From: Delphinapterus leucas
Lineage: Eukaryota > Chordata > Mammalia > Artiodactyla > Monodontidae
DNA: 64,000 nucleotides
Direction: 5' to 3'
Assembly (NCBI RefSeq): GCF_002288925.2
Contig: NW_022098076.1
Coordinates: 84,579,062 to 84,643,061, forward strand
Part shown: piece by piece, positions 21,770-34,235 of the stretch
Layout of the letters: each line of letters opens with the position of its first letter
Position numbering within the stretch: position 1 is the stretch's first letter
The notes under the pieces: model-generated
What the model saw: only the letters and a program-made list of their open reading frames with translations
Databases searched by the model: none
What the model was told of the DNA's origin: nothing
Made by a program: the position numbers and the translations under genes

Positions 21770-21966
21770 GGCATATTTGTGAAATGATAACTCACAGGGA
21801 TAATGAGTGAATAATGTGAATAGTTTCTCTGATAGACTCTAGGTCATCTAATGCCTAAGATTTTATCCCGTTGATGGGGTAGCTTTGGGAGCTTTACTGC
21901 CATCAACCCTTTTTCGGTCAGTGTCAAGGCCTCATGCAGAGTTTGCAAGGGCAGGTCATTTAGAGC

Positions 21967-22296
21967 AAGGGTTGGAAACCATGGCTCACGGGCCAAATCT
22001 GACCTGTCACCTGCTTTTATTTGGCCCATGAGCTAAGATCAGTTTTTACATCTTAATTGGGTGGAAGAAAATCAAGGGGAAATAGTACTTTGTGATGTGA
22101 AAATTATATGAAATTCAAATTTCAGTGTCATCAAGTTTCACTGGAACCCAGTCCTTCCCATTCAGGTAGTTGTCATCTGTGGGCTCTTGTGCTACAATGG
22201 CAGAGCTGGGTAGTTGTGACCTAGACCCTATGACCTGCAACGCCTAAAAAATTTCCTATCTGGCCCTTTGCAGAAAAAGTTTGCCACCCCCTGATC
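21967..22296 (-). mobile_element. hAT-type non-autonomous DNA transposon
   Basis: The ends AAGGGTTGGAAACC and GTTTGCCACCCCCTG are imperfect inverted repeats. The interior, in reverse complement, gives AAAAGTTTGC-type sequence and a 'ggccagatagg' motif typical of a common mammalian Charlie-like MER repeat. Confidence 0.65.
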
Positions 22297-22299
22297 TGA

Positions 22300-23700
22300 G
22301 TACAGCATCAGCCAGTGACTAAAAGATGGCTTTCCCTGGGATAGCTGTTTTCTTCCACAGACCACATGGCTTCAGGACGGAGGCGGGAGTGGGGCTTGAG
22401 CAAAATGAGGCTGAAGAGTCGGCAGGGGTCGGGCCACCCAGGGCTTGGGGACTTGTTCAGAATTTTGTCTTTATCCAAACACCAGTGGGAAGCCATAACT
22501 GTGCAGTAATTATTACTCCTCCAGGACAACTAGGCCAGGTGCTTAAAAATCACTTATTGAACTGATCTAGGAGGAGAAAAATCCTTTCTTACACCTGACT
22601 TTTGGATGGATTCTTGACAAGAGTTGAATTCTTCTCCACCCTGTGTGCAGTGAACTGCCTGGAAACAGACTGCAGTTCTAAGAATAGTGCTGCAAGTCCA
22701 CTGTGGGGTGTGGGTGGGTGAGTGGAGGGGGAAGGACCACTTCTGCAGGATGCCTGCAGACCCCTCACTCTGTCCAGCAGCTTTTGACTACAGTCTCAGC
22801 CCAGGTGGAGATACATCCCCTCCTGACCCCTAAAATCCCACCGTGCTGTCTGGGTGAAAGTGAGCTGTTTCCCCTAACTGATAACCCCTGGCTGACTGTT
22901 GAGAAGCATTTTCTTAAGAACCATTATATATGTATATATACATATGTATATGTAATGATTCTTAAGAAAAAAACTGCGTGCGCGCCCACACACACACTCA
23001 CACGAGGATCTGAAGGACAGAGAGAAAACTGCCTTATAGGAATTCACAGACTCTTCATGCATTGAAAGCTTGCATGGACTCTAATACATTACTTTCTTTC
23101 CTTGGGGCAAAGCCACTGTTTAAGAAGAGTTTGCAACTTTGGGATACCAGTTTTAGGTAGAAAAACCGCAGGTTAACGTCTAGAAGGCTGAGGCAATTAA
23201 AGATGTAGATTCTTTAAAGAGAAAGACACTCCTGTGTGCCTGATGTAATGAACCACCGAGCAACGCAGCGTGGGTAAGGCACAGCTAGCTCACATTTGCT
23301 AGAAATAAGCTTTGTGGTTTTCGAACGCTGCTTGGTTCAGTGTCGCCACTGGTTTTGAAAAATAACAATGTTTGCTTATACCAGGGGTGGCGTGGGAACC
23401 TTTGTTTAAATTTTATAATAATAAGATAAAGGGTAAGTGGGTGGAACACACTGCGGATTGCTGGGCCAGTGATGAGACATATTGGTCTCAAATGTCAAGA
23501 AATATCAACATTTTTCCTCTTCTCACATTACTCCCCCCAGTTATAAGACATTAATGTTTATTGCCTTCAGGTACAATAGGGGAAGCCTCAAAAGAGCTTT
23601 CATATGGAATGGGAGTCTCACTGGTTGATTATTCTCTAACAAACGCCTTTAACCATCGTCAGCTTTCTTCACAGTCTTACTACTCAGCTATTTCTATTTA
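22300..23700. other. Unassigned sequence with a palindrome and CA/CG tract
   Basis: I find no gene. It contains the 22910-22969 palindrome and a GCGTGCGCGCCCACACACAC tract around 22975-22994. The rest looks unique. Confidence 0.4.
22910..22969. repeat. Imperfect AT-rich palindrome
   Basis: TTTCTTAAGAA near the left end and TTCTTAAGAAA at the right end frame complementary ATTATATATGTATATA and TATGTATATGTAAT segments, so the 60 bp fold on themselves with few mismatches. Confidence 0.8.
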
Positions 23701-23712
23701 GTAAGTAGCAGA

Positions 23713-25730
23713 GCAGGGGGAGACCTTCAAGATGGCGAAAGAGTAAGACGCGGGGATCACCTTCCTCCCCACAAACACATCAGAAATACATCTACACGTG
23801 GAACAACTCCTACAGAACACCTACTGAATGCTGGCAGAAGACCTCAGACCTCCCAAAAGGTAAGAAACCCCCCACGTACCTGGGTAGGGCAAAAGAAAAA
23901 AGAATAAACAGAGACAAAAGGAAAGGGACGGGACCTGCACCAGTGGGAGGGAGCCGTGAAGGAGGAAAGGTGTCCACACACTAGGAAGCCCCTTCTCGGG
24001 CGGAGACTGCCGGTGGCGGAGGGGGAAGCTTCGGAGCCGCGGAGGAGAGCACAGCAACAGGGGTGCGGAGGACAAAGCGGAGAGATTCCCGCACAGAGGA
24101 TCAGGGCCGTCCGGCACTCACCAGGCCGAGCGCGGGGGGCGGGCGGGGCAGGGAGCTGAGGCTCGGGCTTCGGTCTGAGTGCAGGGAGAGGACTGGGGTT
24201 GGCGGCGTGAACACAGCCTGCAGGGGGTTAGTGCGCCACGGTTAGCCAGGAGGGAGTCCGGGAAAAGTCTGGAAGTGCCGAAGAGGCGAGACTTTTTCTT
24301 CCCTCTTTGTTTCCTGGTGCGCGAGGGGAGGGGATTAAGAGCTCTGCTTAAAGGAGCTCCAGACACGGGCGCGAGCCGCGGCTAAAAGCGCGGACCCCAG
24401 AGACGGGCATGAGACGCTAAGGCTGCTGCTGCCGCCACCAAGAAGCCTGTGTGCGAGCACAGGTCACTGTCCACACCTCCCTTCCGGGGAGCCTGTGCAG
24501 CCCGCCACTACCAGGGTCCCGGGATCCAGGGACAACTCCCCCGGGAGAACACACGGCGCCCCACAGGCTGGTGCAGCGTCATGGCGGCCTCTGCCGCCGC
24601 AGGCCCGCCCCGCACTCCGTGCCCCTCCCTCCCCCCCGGCCTGAGTGAGCCAGAGCCCCCGGATCAGCGGCTCCTTTAACCCCGTCCTGTCTGAGCGAAG
24701 AACAGACGCCCTCCAGCGACCTACACGCAGAGGCAGAGCCAAATCCAAAGCTGAGCCCCTGGGAGCTGTGAGAACAAAGAAGAGAAAGGGAAATCTCTCC
24801 CAGCAGCCTCAGGAGCAGCGGATTAAAGCTCCACAATCGACTTGATGTCTGTGGAATACATGAACAGACAACGAATCATCCCAAATTGAGGAGGTGGACT
24901 TTGGGAGCAACGAGATTATATATATATATTTCTTTTTTTTCTTTTTGTGAGTGTGTAAGTGTATGCGTCTTTGTGTGGTTTTGTCTGTATAGCTTTGCTT
25001 TTACCATTTGTCCTAGGGTTCTGTCTGTCTGTTTTCTTTAGTTTTTTAATATAATTTTTAGCGCTTGTTATAATTGGTGGATTTGTTTTTTGGTTTGGTT
25101 GCTCTCTTTTTTCTTTCCTTTTTCCCTTATTTTTCTTCCTTTTCAATTTTTTTAAAAAATTAGTTTTTTTATATTAATAACATTAATTTATTTTTTTCTT
25201 TCTTTCTTTTTTCTCCCTTTTCTTCTGAGCCATGTGTCTGACAGGGTCTTGGTGCTCTGGCCAGGTGTCAGGCTTGTGCCTCTGAGGTGGGAGAGCTGAG
25301 TTCAGGACATTGGTCTACCAGAGGCCTCCCAGCTCCACGTAATATCAAACGGCAAAAGCTCTCACAGAGATCTCCATCTCAGTGCTAAGACCCAGCTCCA
25401 CTCAACGACCAGCAAGCTACAGTGCTGGACACCCCATGCCAGACAACTAGCAAGACAGGAATGCAACCCCCCCCCATTAGCAGAGAGGCTGCCTAAAATC
25501 ATAATAAGTACACAGACACCCCAAAAGACACCACTAGATGCGGACATGCCCACCAGAAAGACAAGATCCAGCCTCATCTACCAGAATACAGGCACCAGTC
25601 CCCTCCACCAGGAAGCCCACACAACCCACTGAACCAACCTTAGCCACTGGGGGCAGACACCAAAAACAGCGGGAACTATGAACCTGCAGCCTGCGAAAAG
25701 GAGAAACCCAAACACAGTAAGTTAAGCAAA
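23713..25730 (+). promoter_or_regulatory. L1 5' UTR with CpG-rich promoter region
   Basis: CpG-dense sequence spans about 23995-24700 and is followed by a T-rich stretch from about 24925 to 25215. It begins with the AAGATGGCG motif, a likely YY1 site as in other mammalian L1 promoters. Its length (2.0 kb) is more than twice that of the minus-strand L1 at 39240-40145, and the two show little resemblance in the parts I compared by eye. Confidence 0.8.
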
Positions 25731-26597
25731 ATGAGAAGACAGAGAAACACACAGTAGATGAAGGAGCAAGGTAAAAATGCACCAGACCAAACAAATGAAG
25801 AGGAAATAGGCAGTCTACCTGAAAAAGAATTCAGAGTAATAATAGTAAAGATGATCGAAAAACTTGGAAATAGAATGGAGAAAATACAGGAAACGTTTAA
25901 CAAGGAACTACAAGAACTAAAGAGCAAACAAACAATGATGAACAAGAAAATAAATGAAATTAAAAATTCTCTAGAAGGAATCAATAGCAGATTAACTGAC
26001 ACAGAAGAATGGATAGGTGAACTGGAAGGTAAACTAGTGGAAATAACTACTGCAGAGCAGAATAAAGAAAAAAGAATGACAAGAATTGAGGACAGTCACA
26101 GAGACCTCTGGGACAACATTAAACACACCAACATTCGAATTATAGTGGTCCCAGATGAAAAAGGGACTGGGAAAATATTTGAAGAGATTATGGTTGAAAA
26201 CTTCCGTAATATGGGAAAGGACATAGTTAATCAAGTCCAGGGAGCACAGAGAGTCCCATACAGGATAAACCCAAGAAGAAACACGCCAAAACACATATTA
26301 ATCAAACTATCAAAAATTAAATACAAAGAACAAATATTAAAAGCAGCAAAGGGAAAACAACAAATAACATACAAGGGAATCCCCATAAAGTTAACAGCTG
26401 ATCTTTCAGCAGAAACTCTGCAAGCCAGAAGGGACTGGCAGGACATATTTAAAGTGATGAAGGAGAAAAACCTGCAACCAAGATTACTCTATGCAGCAAG
26501 GATCTCATTCAGATTCGATGGACAAATTAAAACCTTTACAGACAAGCAAAAGCTAAAGAATTCAGCACCACCAAACCAGCTCTACAACAAATGCTAA
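25731..26597 (+). pseudogene. L1 ORF1 with nonsense codon at position 9
   Basis: This encodes the L1 ORF1 RNA-binding chaperone, which coats L1 RNA as trimers. The family-type start is ATG 25731-25733 (MRRQRNTQ), and TAG at 25755-25757 cuts it. An ATG follows immediately at 25758 and leaves 279 open codons. An N-terminal coiled-coil-like region (KLGNRMEKIQETF, then INSRLTDTEEWI) is followed by an RRM-like part (DNIKHTNIRIIVV) and a C-terminal domain (RISFRFDGQIKTF). Re-initiation at the second ATG could still give a nearly full protein lacking nine residues. Its minus-strand counterpart at 38366-39239 has the same layout and also begins with two closely spaced Met codons. Confidence 0.85.
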
Positions 26598-26669
26598 AGG
26601 AACTTCTCTAAGCAGGAAACAAAAGAGAAGGAAAAAACCTACAAAAACAAAACCAAAACAATTAAGAAA

Positions 26670-29600
26670 ATGGTACTAGGAACATACATGTCGATAATTA
26701 CCTTAAGTGTAATGGATTAAATGCTCCAACCAAAAGATGGAGACTGGCTGAATGGACACAAAAACAAGACCCATACTTATGCTGTCTACAAGAGACCCAC
26801 TTCAGACCTAGGGACACATAAAGACTGAAAGTGAGGGGATGGAAAAAGATGTTCCATGCAAATGGAAGTCAAAAGAAAGCTGGAGTAGCAATTCTCATAT
26901 CAGACAAAATGGACTTTAAAATAGAGACTATTACAAGAGACAAAGCAGGACACTACGTAATGATCAAGGGATCAATCCAAGAAGAAGATATAACAATTGT
27001 AAATATTTATGCACCCAACACAGGAGCACCTCAATACATAAGGCAAATGCTAACAGCCATAAAAGGGGAAATTGACAGTAACACAATTATAGTAGGGGAC
27101 TTTAACACCCCACTTTCACCAATGGACAGATCATCCAAAATGAAAATAAATAAGGAAACACAAGCTTTAAACGATACATTAAAAAAGATGGATTTAATGG
27201 ATATTTATATATCCCAAAACAACAGAATACACTTTCTTCTCAAGTGCTCGTGGAACATTCTCCAGGATAGATCATATCTTGGGTCACAAATCAAGACTTG
27301 GTAAATTTAAGAAAATTGAAATTGTATCAAGTATCTTTTCTGACCACAACACTATGAGACTAGATATCAATTACAGGAAAAAATCTGTAAAAAATGCAAA
27401 CACATGAAGACTAAACAAAACACTACTTAATAACCAAGAGTACACTGAAGAAATCAAAGCAGAAATTAAAAAATACCTAGAAAAAAATGACAATGAAAAC
27501 ACAATTACCCAAAACCTATGGGATGCAGCAAAAGCAATTCTAAGAGGGAAGTTTATAGCGATACAATCCTACCTCAAGGAACAGGACGCGTCTCAAATAA
27601 ACAACCTAACCTTACACCTAAAGCAATTAGAGAAAGAAGAAAAAAAAACCCCAGGGTAAACAGAAGGAAAGAAATCATAAAGATCAGATCAGAAATAAAT
27701 GAAAAAGAAATGAAGGAAACAGTAGCAAAGCTCAATAAAACTAAAAGCTGGTTTTTGAGAAGATAAACAAAATTGATAAATCATTAGCCAGACTCATCAA
27801 GAAAAAAGGGAGAAGACTCAAATCAATAGAAATGAAAAAGGAGAAGTAACAACTGACACTGCAGAAACAAAAGATCATGAGAGATTACTACAAGCAACTC
27901 TATGCCAATAAAATGGACAACCTGGAAGAAATGGAAAAATTCTTAGAAAAGCACAACCCTCCAAGACGGAACCAGGAAGAAATAGAAAATATAAACAGAC
28001 CAACCACAAGCACTGAAATTGAGACTGGGATTAAAAATCTTCCAGCAAACAAAATCCCAGGACCAGAGGGCTTCACAGGTGAATTCTCTCAAACATTTGG
28101 AGAAGAGCTAAAACACCTGTCCTTCTCAAACTCTTCCAAAATATAGCAGAGGGAGGAACACCCCCTAACTCATTCTATGAGGCCACCATCACCCTGATAC
28201 CAAAACCAGAAAAATATGTCACAAAGAAAGAAAACTACAGGCCAATATCTCTGATGAACATAGATGCAAAAATCCTCAACAAAATACTAGCAAACAGAAT
28301 CCAACAGCACATGGAAAGGATCATACACCAAGATCAAGTGGGGTTTATCCCAGGAATGCAAGGATTCTTCAATATATGCAAATCAATCAATGTGATACAC
28401 CATATTAACAAACTGAAGGATAAAAACCATACGATCATCTCAATAGATGCAGAAAAGGCTTTCAACAAAATTCAACACTGATTTATGATAAAAACCCTCC
28501 AGAAAGTAGGCATAGAGGGAACTTACCTCAACATAATAAAAGCCATATATGAAACACCCACAACCAGCATCATTCTGAACAGTGAAAATTGAAACCATTT
28601 CATCGTTCTGAACAGTGAAAATTGAAACCATTTCCACTAAGATCAGGAACAAGACAAGGTTGCCCACTCTCACCATTATTATTCAACATAGTTTTGGAAG
28701 TTTTAGCCACAGCAATCAGAGAAGAAAAGGAGATAAAAGGAATCCAAATCAGAAAAGAAGAATTAAAGCTGTCACTGTTTGCAGGTGACATGATACTATA
28801 CATAGAGAATCCTAAAGGCTCTACCAGAAAACTGCTAGAGCTCATCAATGAATTTGGTAAAGTAGAAGGATACAAAATTAATGCACAGAAATCTCTTGCA
28901 TTCCTATACACTAATGATGAAAAATCAGAAAGAGAAATTAAGGAAACACTCCCATTTACCATTGCAACAAAAAGAATAAAATACCTAGGAATAAACCTAC
29001 CTAAGGAGACAAAAGACCTATATGCAGAAAACTATAAGACACTGATGAAAGAAATTAAAGATGACACAAACAGATGGAGAGATATACCATGTTCTTGGAT
29101 TGGAAGAATCAACATGGTGAAAATGACTATACTCTCCAAAGCAATCTACAGATTCGATGTAATCCCTATCAAACTACCAATGGCGTTTTTCACAGAACTA
29201 GAACAAAAAATTTCACAATTTGTATGGAAACACAAAAGACCCCGAATAACCAAAGCAATCTTGAGAAAGAAAAACGGAGCTGGAGAAATCAGGCTCCCAG
29301 ACTTCAGACTATACTACAAAGCTACAGTAATCAAGACAGTATGGTACTGGCACAAAAACAGAAATATAGATCAATGGTACAGGATAGAGAGCCCAGAGAT
29401 AAACCCATGCACATATGGTCACCTTATTTTTGATAAAGGAGGCAAGAATATAGAATGGAGAAAAGACAGCCTCTTCAAGAACTGGTGCTGGGAAAACTGG
29501 ACAGCTACATGTAAAAGAATGAAACTTGAGCACTCCCTAACACCATGCACAAAAATAAACTCAAAATGTATTAAGACCTAAATGTAAGGCCAGACACTAT

Positions 29601-30510
29601 AAAACACTTAGAGGAAAACATAGGCAGAACACTCTATGACATCAATCACAGCAAGATCCTTTTTGACTCATCTCCTAGAGAAATGGAAATAAAAACAAAA
29701 ATAAATAAATGGGACCTAATGAAACTTAAAAGCTTTTGCACAGCAAAGGAAACCATAAACAAGGCGAAAAGACAACCCTCAGAGTCGGAGAAAATATTTG
29801 CAAAGGAAGCAACTGACAAAGGATTAATCTCCAAAATTTACAAGCAGCTCATGCAGCTCAGTATCAAAAAACCAAACAACCCTATCCAAAAATGGGCAGA
29901 AGACCTACATAGACATTTCTCCAAAGAAGGTATACAGATTGCCAACAAACACATGAAAGAGTGCTCAACATCACTAATCATTAGAGAAATGCAAACCAAA
30001 ACTACAATGAGGTATCACCTCACACCAGTCAGAATGGCCATCATCAAAAAATCTACAAACAATAAATGCTGGAGAGGGTGTGGAGAAAAGGGAACCCTCT
30101 AGCACTGTTGGTGGGAATGTAAATTGATACAGCCACTATGGAGAACAGTATGAAGGTTCCTTAGAAAACTAAAACTAGAGCTACCATATGACCCAGCAAT
30201 CCCACTACTGGGCATATACCCTGAGAAAACCATAAATGAAAAAGTGTCATGTACCACAATTTCCATTGCAGCTCTATTTACAATTTCCAGGACATGGAAG
30301 CAACCTAAGTGTCCATCGACAGATGAATGGATAAAGAAGATGTGGCACATATATGCAATGGAATATTACTCAGCCATAAAATGAAACAAAATTGAGTTAT
30401 TTGTAGTGAGGTGGATGGACCTAGTGTCTGTCACACAGAGCGAAGTAAGTCAGAAAGGGAAAAACAAGTACCGTATGCTAACACATATAAATAGAATCAA
30501 AAAAAAAAAA
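26670..30510 (+). pseudogene. L1 ORF2 (endonuclease and reverse transcriptase), multiply broken
   Basis: ORF2p nicks DNA and reverse-transcribes L1 RNA at the nick. The start is ATG at 26670. A one-base loss near 26714 and TAA at 26819-26821 stop it at once. The endonuclease reappears at 26831-27304 (KKAGVAILISDK, IVNIYAPNTGAP, VGDFNTPLSPMDRS), and further shifts follow near 27235 and 27400. RT pieces occur at 28254-28481 ([17 protein letters not shown]) and 28622-29581 ([14 protein letters not shown]). The RT catalytic FADD motif reads FAGD, with the first Asp replaced by Gly (codon 28784-28786), so it would be inactive even without the stops. C-terminal pieces run to about 30510 ([11 protein letters not shown] near 30012). 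Confidence 0.88.
28573..28638 (+). repeat. 33-bp tandem duplication inside L1 ORF2
   Basis: A 33-bp unit beginning TTCTGAACAGTGAAAATTGA at 28573 recurs at 28606, and the second unit differs only at its end. It lies just before the RT motif region. The unit is a multiple of three but carries an in-frame stop caused by a base loss. Confidence 0.85.
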
Positions 30511-30884
30511 AAAAGGTTCTGAAGAACCTAAGGGCAAGACAGGTTTAAAGACACAGACATAGAGAATGGACTTGAGGACACAGGGAGGGGGAAGGGTAAG
30601 CTGGATGAAGTGAGAGAGTGGCATGGACTTATATATACTACCAAATGTAAGATAGATAGCTAGTGGGAAGCAGCCTCATAGCACAGGGAGATCAGCTCAG
30701 TGCTTTGTGACCACCTAGAGGGGTGGGATAGGGAGGGTGGGAGGGAGACTCAATAGGGAGGAGATATGGGGATATATGTATATGTATATGTATAGCTGAT
30801 TCACTTTGTTTTAAAGCAGAAACTAACACACCATTGTAAAGCAATTATACTCCAATAAAGGTGTTAAAAAAAAAAAGTAGCAGA

Positions 30885-31554
30885 ATAAAGAGGTGAAACG
30901 AACTCTCCTGCCACTGACAAACACTCACGTGGCTACACCTCCACATTCTTCCTAAAGGGAGTGATCTTTCTTCCATAGCTGCTGGTGGTGGCTGGAGTCT
31001 GAGGCTTGGGTGCCGAGGTAGAGAGCAGAGAGTGGGCTGGAGGTGAGAGCCTGGCTAAACATAGACTCTCTTGTGCTTTTAATGGATCAGGGCCAGACTG
31101 CCTCACTCCCAGGGGTGACTATCTGATATCCGACTTTCAAAAGACAGTTCTGGAATCATAAAATACGGAACACTGCCATTTTCTGACACTCTTTTTCTGC
31201 TAAAGTCCATGGGAAGATTCACTTTTGCTGAATACTGTTGATATTTTTAATTTTCTCATTATTTCGAACAGTATCAAAAGGAGTGACTAGGAAATTGTTC
31301 CTCTGTTGTTTATTGTTTGTCAGTAACATTATATTCTGTGCTCATTTATTAATTTGGAAATCCTTAAGTCCTGAAAACTTTCTTAGGGCACCTAGAAAAG
31401 AAGTGGGAGAAATATGTCCTGGAGTCTGTGCAAAGGGATTCTGAGTGAGGCTTCAAGGGCCAGTCCAGAGATGTGGAATTCCTCTGTGCCTTGTTCCTAC
31501 TTTGTTTGTTCTGTTAGTTCCTACATGATAAAAGTTTGTTTCTATTTATCTTTA
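30885..31554. other. Unassigned sequence
   Basis: No gene or clear repeat is seen between the L1 target site and the next L1 fragment. Confidence 0.4.
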
Positions 31555-32070
31555 GGTGAAAGCAACCTAAATGTCCATCAAGAGATGAATGGATAAAGAT
31601 GTGAAATATATATGTATATATCTCAGTGGAATATTACTCAGCCATAAAAAAGAATGAAAACTTTGCCATTTTCAGCAACATGAATGGACCTGAGGAGTAT
31701 TATACTTAGTGAAATAAGACAAGAAAGGACAAATACTGTATGTTTTCACTTATGTGTGGAATCTAAAAAATAAACAAACTAATGTAATAAAACAGAAAGA
31801 GGCTCACAGATACAGAAAACAAACCAGTGGTTACCAGTGGAGAGAGGAGAGGAGTGAAGGGCAAGATAGGTGAAGGGGATTAAGAAGTACAGATCCTATG
31901 AATAGAATAAATAAGGCACAAGGATGTAATGTACAGCACAGGGACTATAGCCAGTATTTTATAGTAACTTTATATGGAGTATAATCTATAAAAATATTGA
32001 ATCATGATGTTGTATACCTGAAACTAATATAGCATTGTAAGTCAACTACATTTCAACTGAAAAAGAAAAC
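31555..32070 (+). mobile_element. L1 3' end, older subfamily
   Basis: 'ctaaatgtccatcaagagat', 'ggaatattactcagccataa', 'aaccagtggttaccagtgga' and 'gtacagcacagggactatag' are typical of the ORF2 end and 3' UTR of mid-age L1 (L1MA-like). It ends near GTCAACTACATTTCAACTG with an A-rich tail. Confidence 0.8.
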
Positions 32071-32129
32071 ATGCCTTGGCTCACCCTGTGGAGGTTAATT
32101 AGGTTTAGCACCTGTATTTGCACAAGTTT

Positions 32130-32592
32130 TGCCACTGTATCGAATAACCACTTGGCTTCAAAGAACACACATCTATTCTCTTACAGTTCCGGCAGCCAGA
32201 AATCTGAAATCAGCCTCACTGGGTTCACATCGAGGCGTTGGCAGTGCTGGGTCCTCCTGGAGGCTCTGGGGGGAGAATCACCTTCCCTGGCTTTTCCAGT
32301 TTCTGGAGGCCTCATTCATTCCTTGACTCATAAGCCCTTCCTGGAATCACTGCAACCTCTTGTTTCCATGGTCACATCACTTTCTTCCTCCTCTGTAGTG
32401 AAGTCTCCTCTGCCTCCTTTGCATAAGGCCACTTGAGATTACACTTAGGGCCTGCCCTGATATCCAGGATAATCTTCCCATCTCAAAACACGAAAACACA
32501 TCTGCAAAGTCCCTTTTGCCATGTCAGGTCACATTCATAGGTTCCAGGGATCAGGACCCAAACATCTCTGGGGCCATTATTCAGCAGACCAC
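32130..32592 (-). mobile_element. MaLR-type LTR
   Basis: The reverse complement carries the same blocks as 12547-13012. The plus strand shows TATTCTCTTACAGTTCCGGC, CTGGAGGCTCTGGGGGGAGA and CATCTGCAAAGTCCC, then GGTCACATTCATAGGTTCC. Confidence 0.65.
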
Positions 32593-33400
32593 ACCACCTT
32601 TTCTTGGATATTAGCCAAACTGGATGACTCAGGGGATCCTGTTTAGTCCAGGGGGAAACTGAAAAGCTCTGAAAATATTTGCAAAATATAAGGCCTACCC
32701 CCAAAGCAAATGTTTTAGCTTTAGGAAGTGTTATTTGGTCAGAGAAAATGCTTCCTTTAGAATTCTTTAGGAATTCTACCTGCTAGTAAACAAAACATTT
32801 GTTTGCTGAAAATACATTTTGAGTAGCAGCTTTTTATTATACTTCATATTTTAATTTTATGTATCATCACAATTGGCACTGTCATGATGACTTCCGATAA
32901 TTTCCGCCAGCCTTGTAGGATAGGTGTTTTCCTTAGCGTTTCCTCATTTCTGGAACTCCTTTTTCCCGTTGATCACGAGTCCATGGAACTTTGGGCTTTG
33001 TCAAAGTTCTGTTTTGCTCACACGAGCTTGCGCAGGGAACACACTCAGCGGAAGAAAACGGCCGCTGGATTTTGGAGGAGTATTAATTCCCTCCGTATCA
33101 GAAAGAGTCCTAGAGAACGTAGTGGAATTGTTGAAGGAGGTGGACGCATGTTTCACGGTGGGTGAGTGGAGTTGTTTCAGGGCTGATCTGAATATCAGCA
33201 AGTGGGGCTGTACTCCAACCAGCTGACCAGTTCGGGCTCAGCCACTTGCCCTCTTTAACCTCGGGTTCCTCACTATAAAGCAAAGGGTTTGGCTAGGTTG
33301 TCTGTAAGTTGCCGTCCTCCTTTCCCATGTTGGGATTCTTTTCAGTTAAGTCTACCCTTAAACGTTTCTCCTGTTTGTGATGAAGGTCTCTGTGAGGTCT
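32593..33400. other. Unassigned sequence
   Basis: I see no gene or confident repeat. Overlapping frames at 32884-33226 are open for up to 100 codons, but no domain is recognisable. Confidence 0.4.
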
Positions 33401-33414
33401 TCGGGGTCATTATT

Positions 33415-33705
33415 ATTATATATATATTTTTTATTTTTTTTTGACTGTGTTGGGTCTTCGTTTCTGTGCGAGGGCTTTCTCCAGTTGTGGCAAGTGGGGG
33501 CCACTCTTCGTCGCGGTGCGCGGGCCTCTCACTATCGCGGCCTCTCTTGTTGTGGAGCACAGGCTCCAGACCCGCAGGCTCAGTAATTGTGGCTCACGGG
33601 CCCAGTTGCTCCGCGGCATGTGGGATCCTCCCAGACCAGGGCTCGAACCCGTGTCCCCTGCATTGGCAGGCAGACTCTCAACGACTGCACCACCAGGGAA
33701 GCCCC
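33415..33705 (-). mobile_element. CHR-type SINE
   Basis: Antisense copy closely similar to 9888-10184. Perfect 14-bp target duplications, TCGGGGTCATTATT, lie at 33401-33414 and 33706-33719. The tail at the left is partly replaced by an AT tract. Confidence 0.92.
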
Positions 33706-33719
33706 TCGGGGTCATTATT

Positions 33720-34235
33720 GAGGTTCTCCTTTTGGGACTTTGCTCCTTGAGACCCCCAGAGCAATGAGGATTGCAGTCAAAGTGCGAAGCAAACCAATAA
33801 GCCCGGGACATAAACAAAAGAAACAAAAGAAAGGAGAGAGAGTGTTTCAAAGCTCTGAGAAGTCATATTTCTTTGCTCCTTGGTCTGTGTGATGAAGGGG
33901 GATGATTATACAGTATGAATGAAATTCATACTTCTCAGTGACCTGGTCCAGCCCTGTAAACCACACAGTTTACACTATAGGCAGAACACCCAACCCTCGT
34001 TCACTAATCACAGGCAGGCCACAGTGCATGTATTATATGGTGTGAGCCAGTGATTGCTTTGTTCCTTAGGTTCTAACTCAGTCTGCAGTGGGGTTCTCCA
34101 AGGTCTGCGGTCTTCACCCGGGTTTCTGACAGTATCAGGGATGTGTGTACAGCTAGAGTGTGTTTTTATGGTCACCCTACTCTCCTTCCCCTACTTTTCC
34201 ATCATATCCAGGTTTCTGTCAATTTATTTATATTA
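33720..34235. other. Unassigned sequence
   Basis: No gene or repeat is recognised. It ends at the T-run that begins the next L1. Confidence 0.4.

Larger units (their letters stand above)
23713..30874 (+). mobile_element. Near-complete L1 retrotransposon, about 7.2 kb, inactive
   Basis: It has all L1 parts in order: a 5' end with ACCTTCAAGATGGCG, a 2.0 kb 5' UTR, ORF1, a short spacer, ORF2, a 3' UTR with GAGATCAGCTCAGTGCTTTG, an AATAAAG signal near the end and an A-tail. It is flanked by 10-bp duplications AAGTAGCAGA at 23703-23712 and 30875-30884. Both ORFs are broken (see separate entries), so it cannot move by itself. Sequence style and 5' UTR match cetartiodactyl L1 lineages. Confidence 0.92.

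Noticed and set aside
24000..24850. Host CpG-island promoter
   Set aside because: The CpG-rich block lies within the 5' UTR of the plus-strand L1, between its 5' end and ORF1.
26831..27304. Possible host endonuclease gene (AP-endonuclease-like frame)
   Set aside because: It is the L1 ORF2 endonuclease, colinear with the rest of the L1.
32884..33226. Overlapping plus-strand frames of 93 and 100 codons
   Set aside because: Two frames and the opposite strand are open over the same bases, which indicates composition rather than coding.
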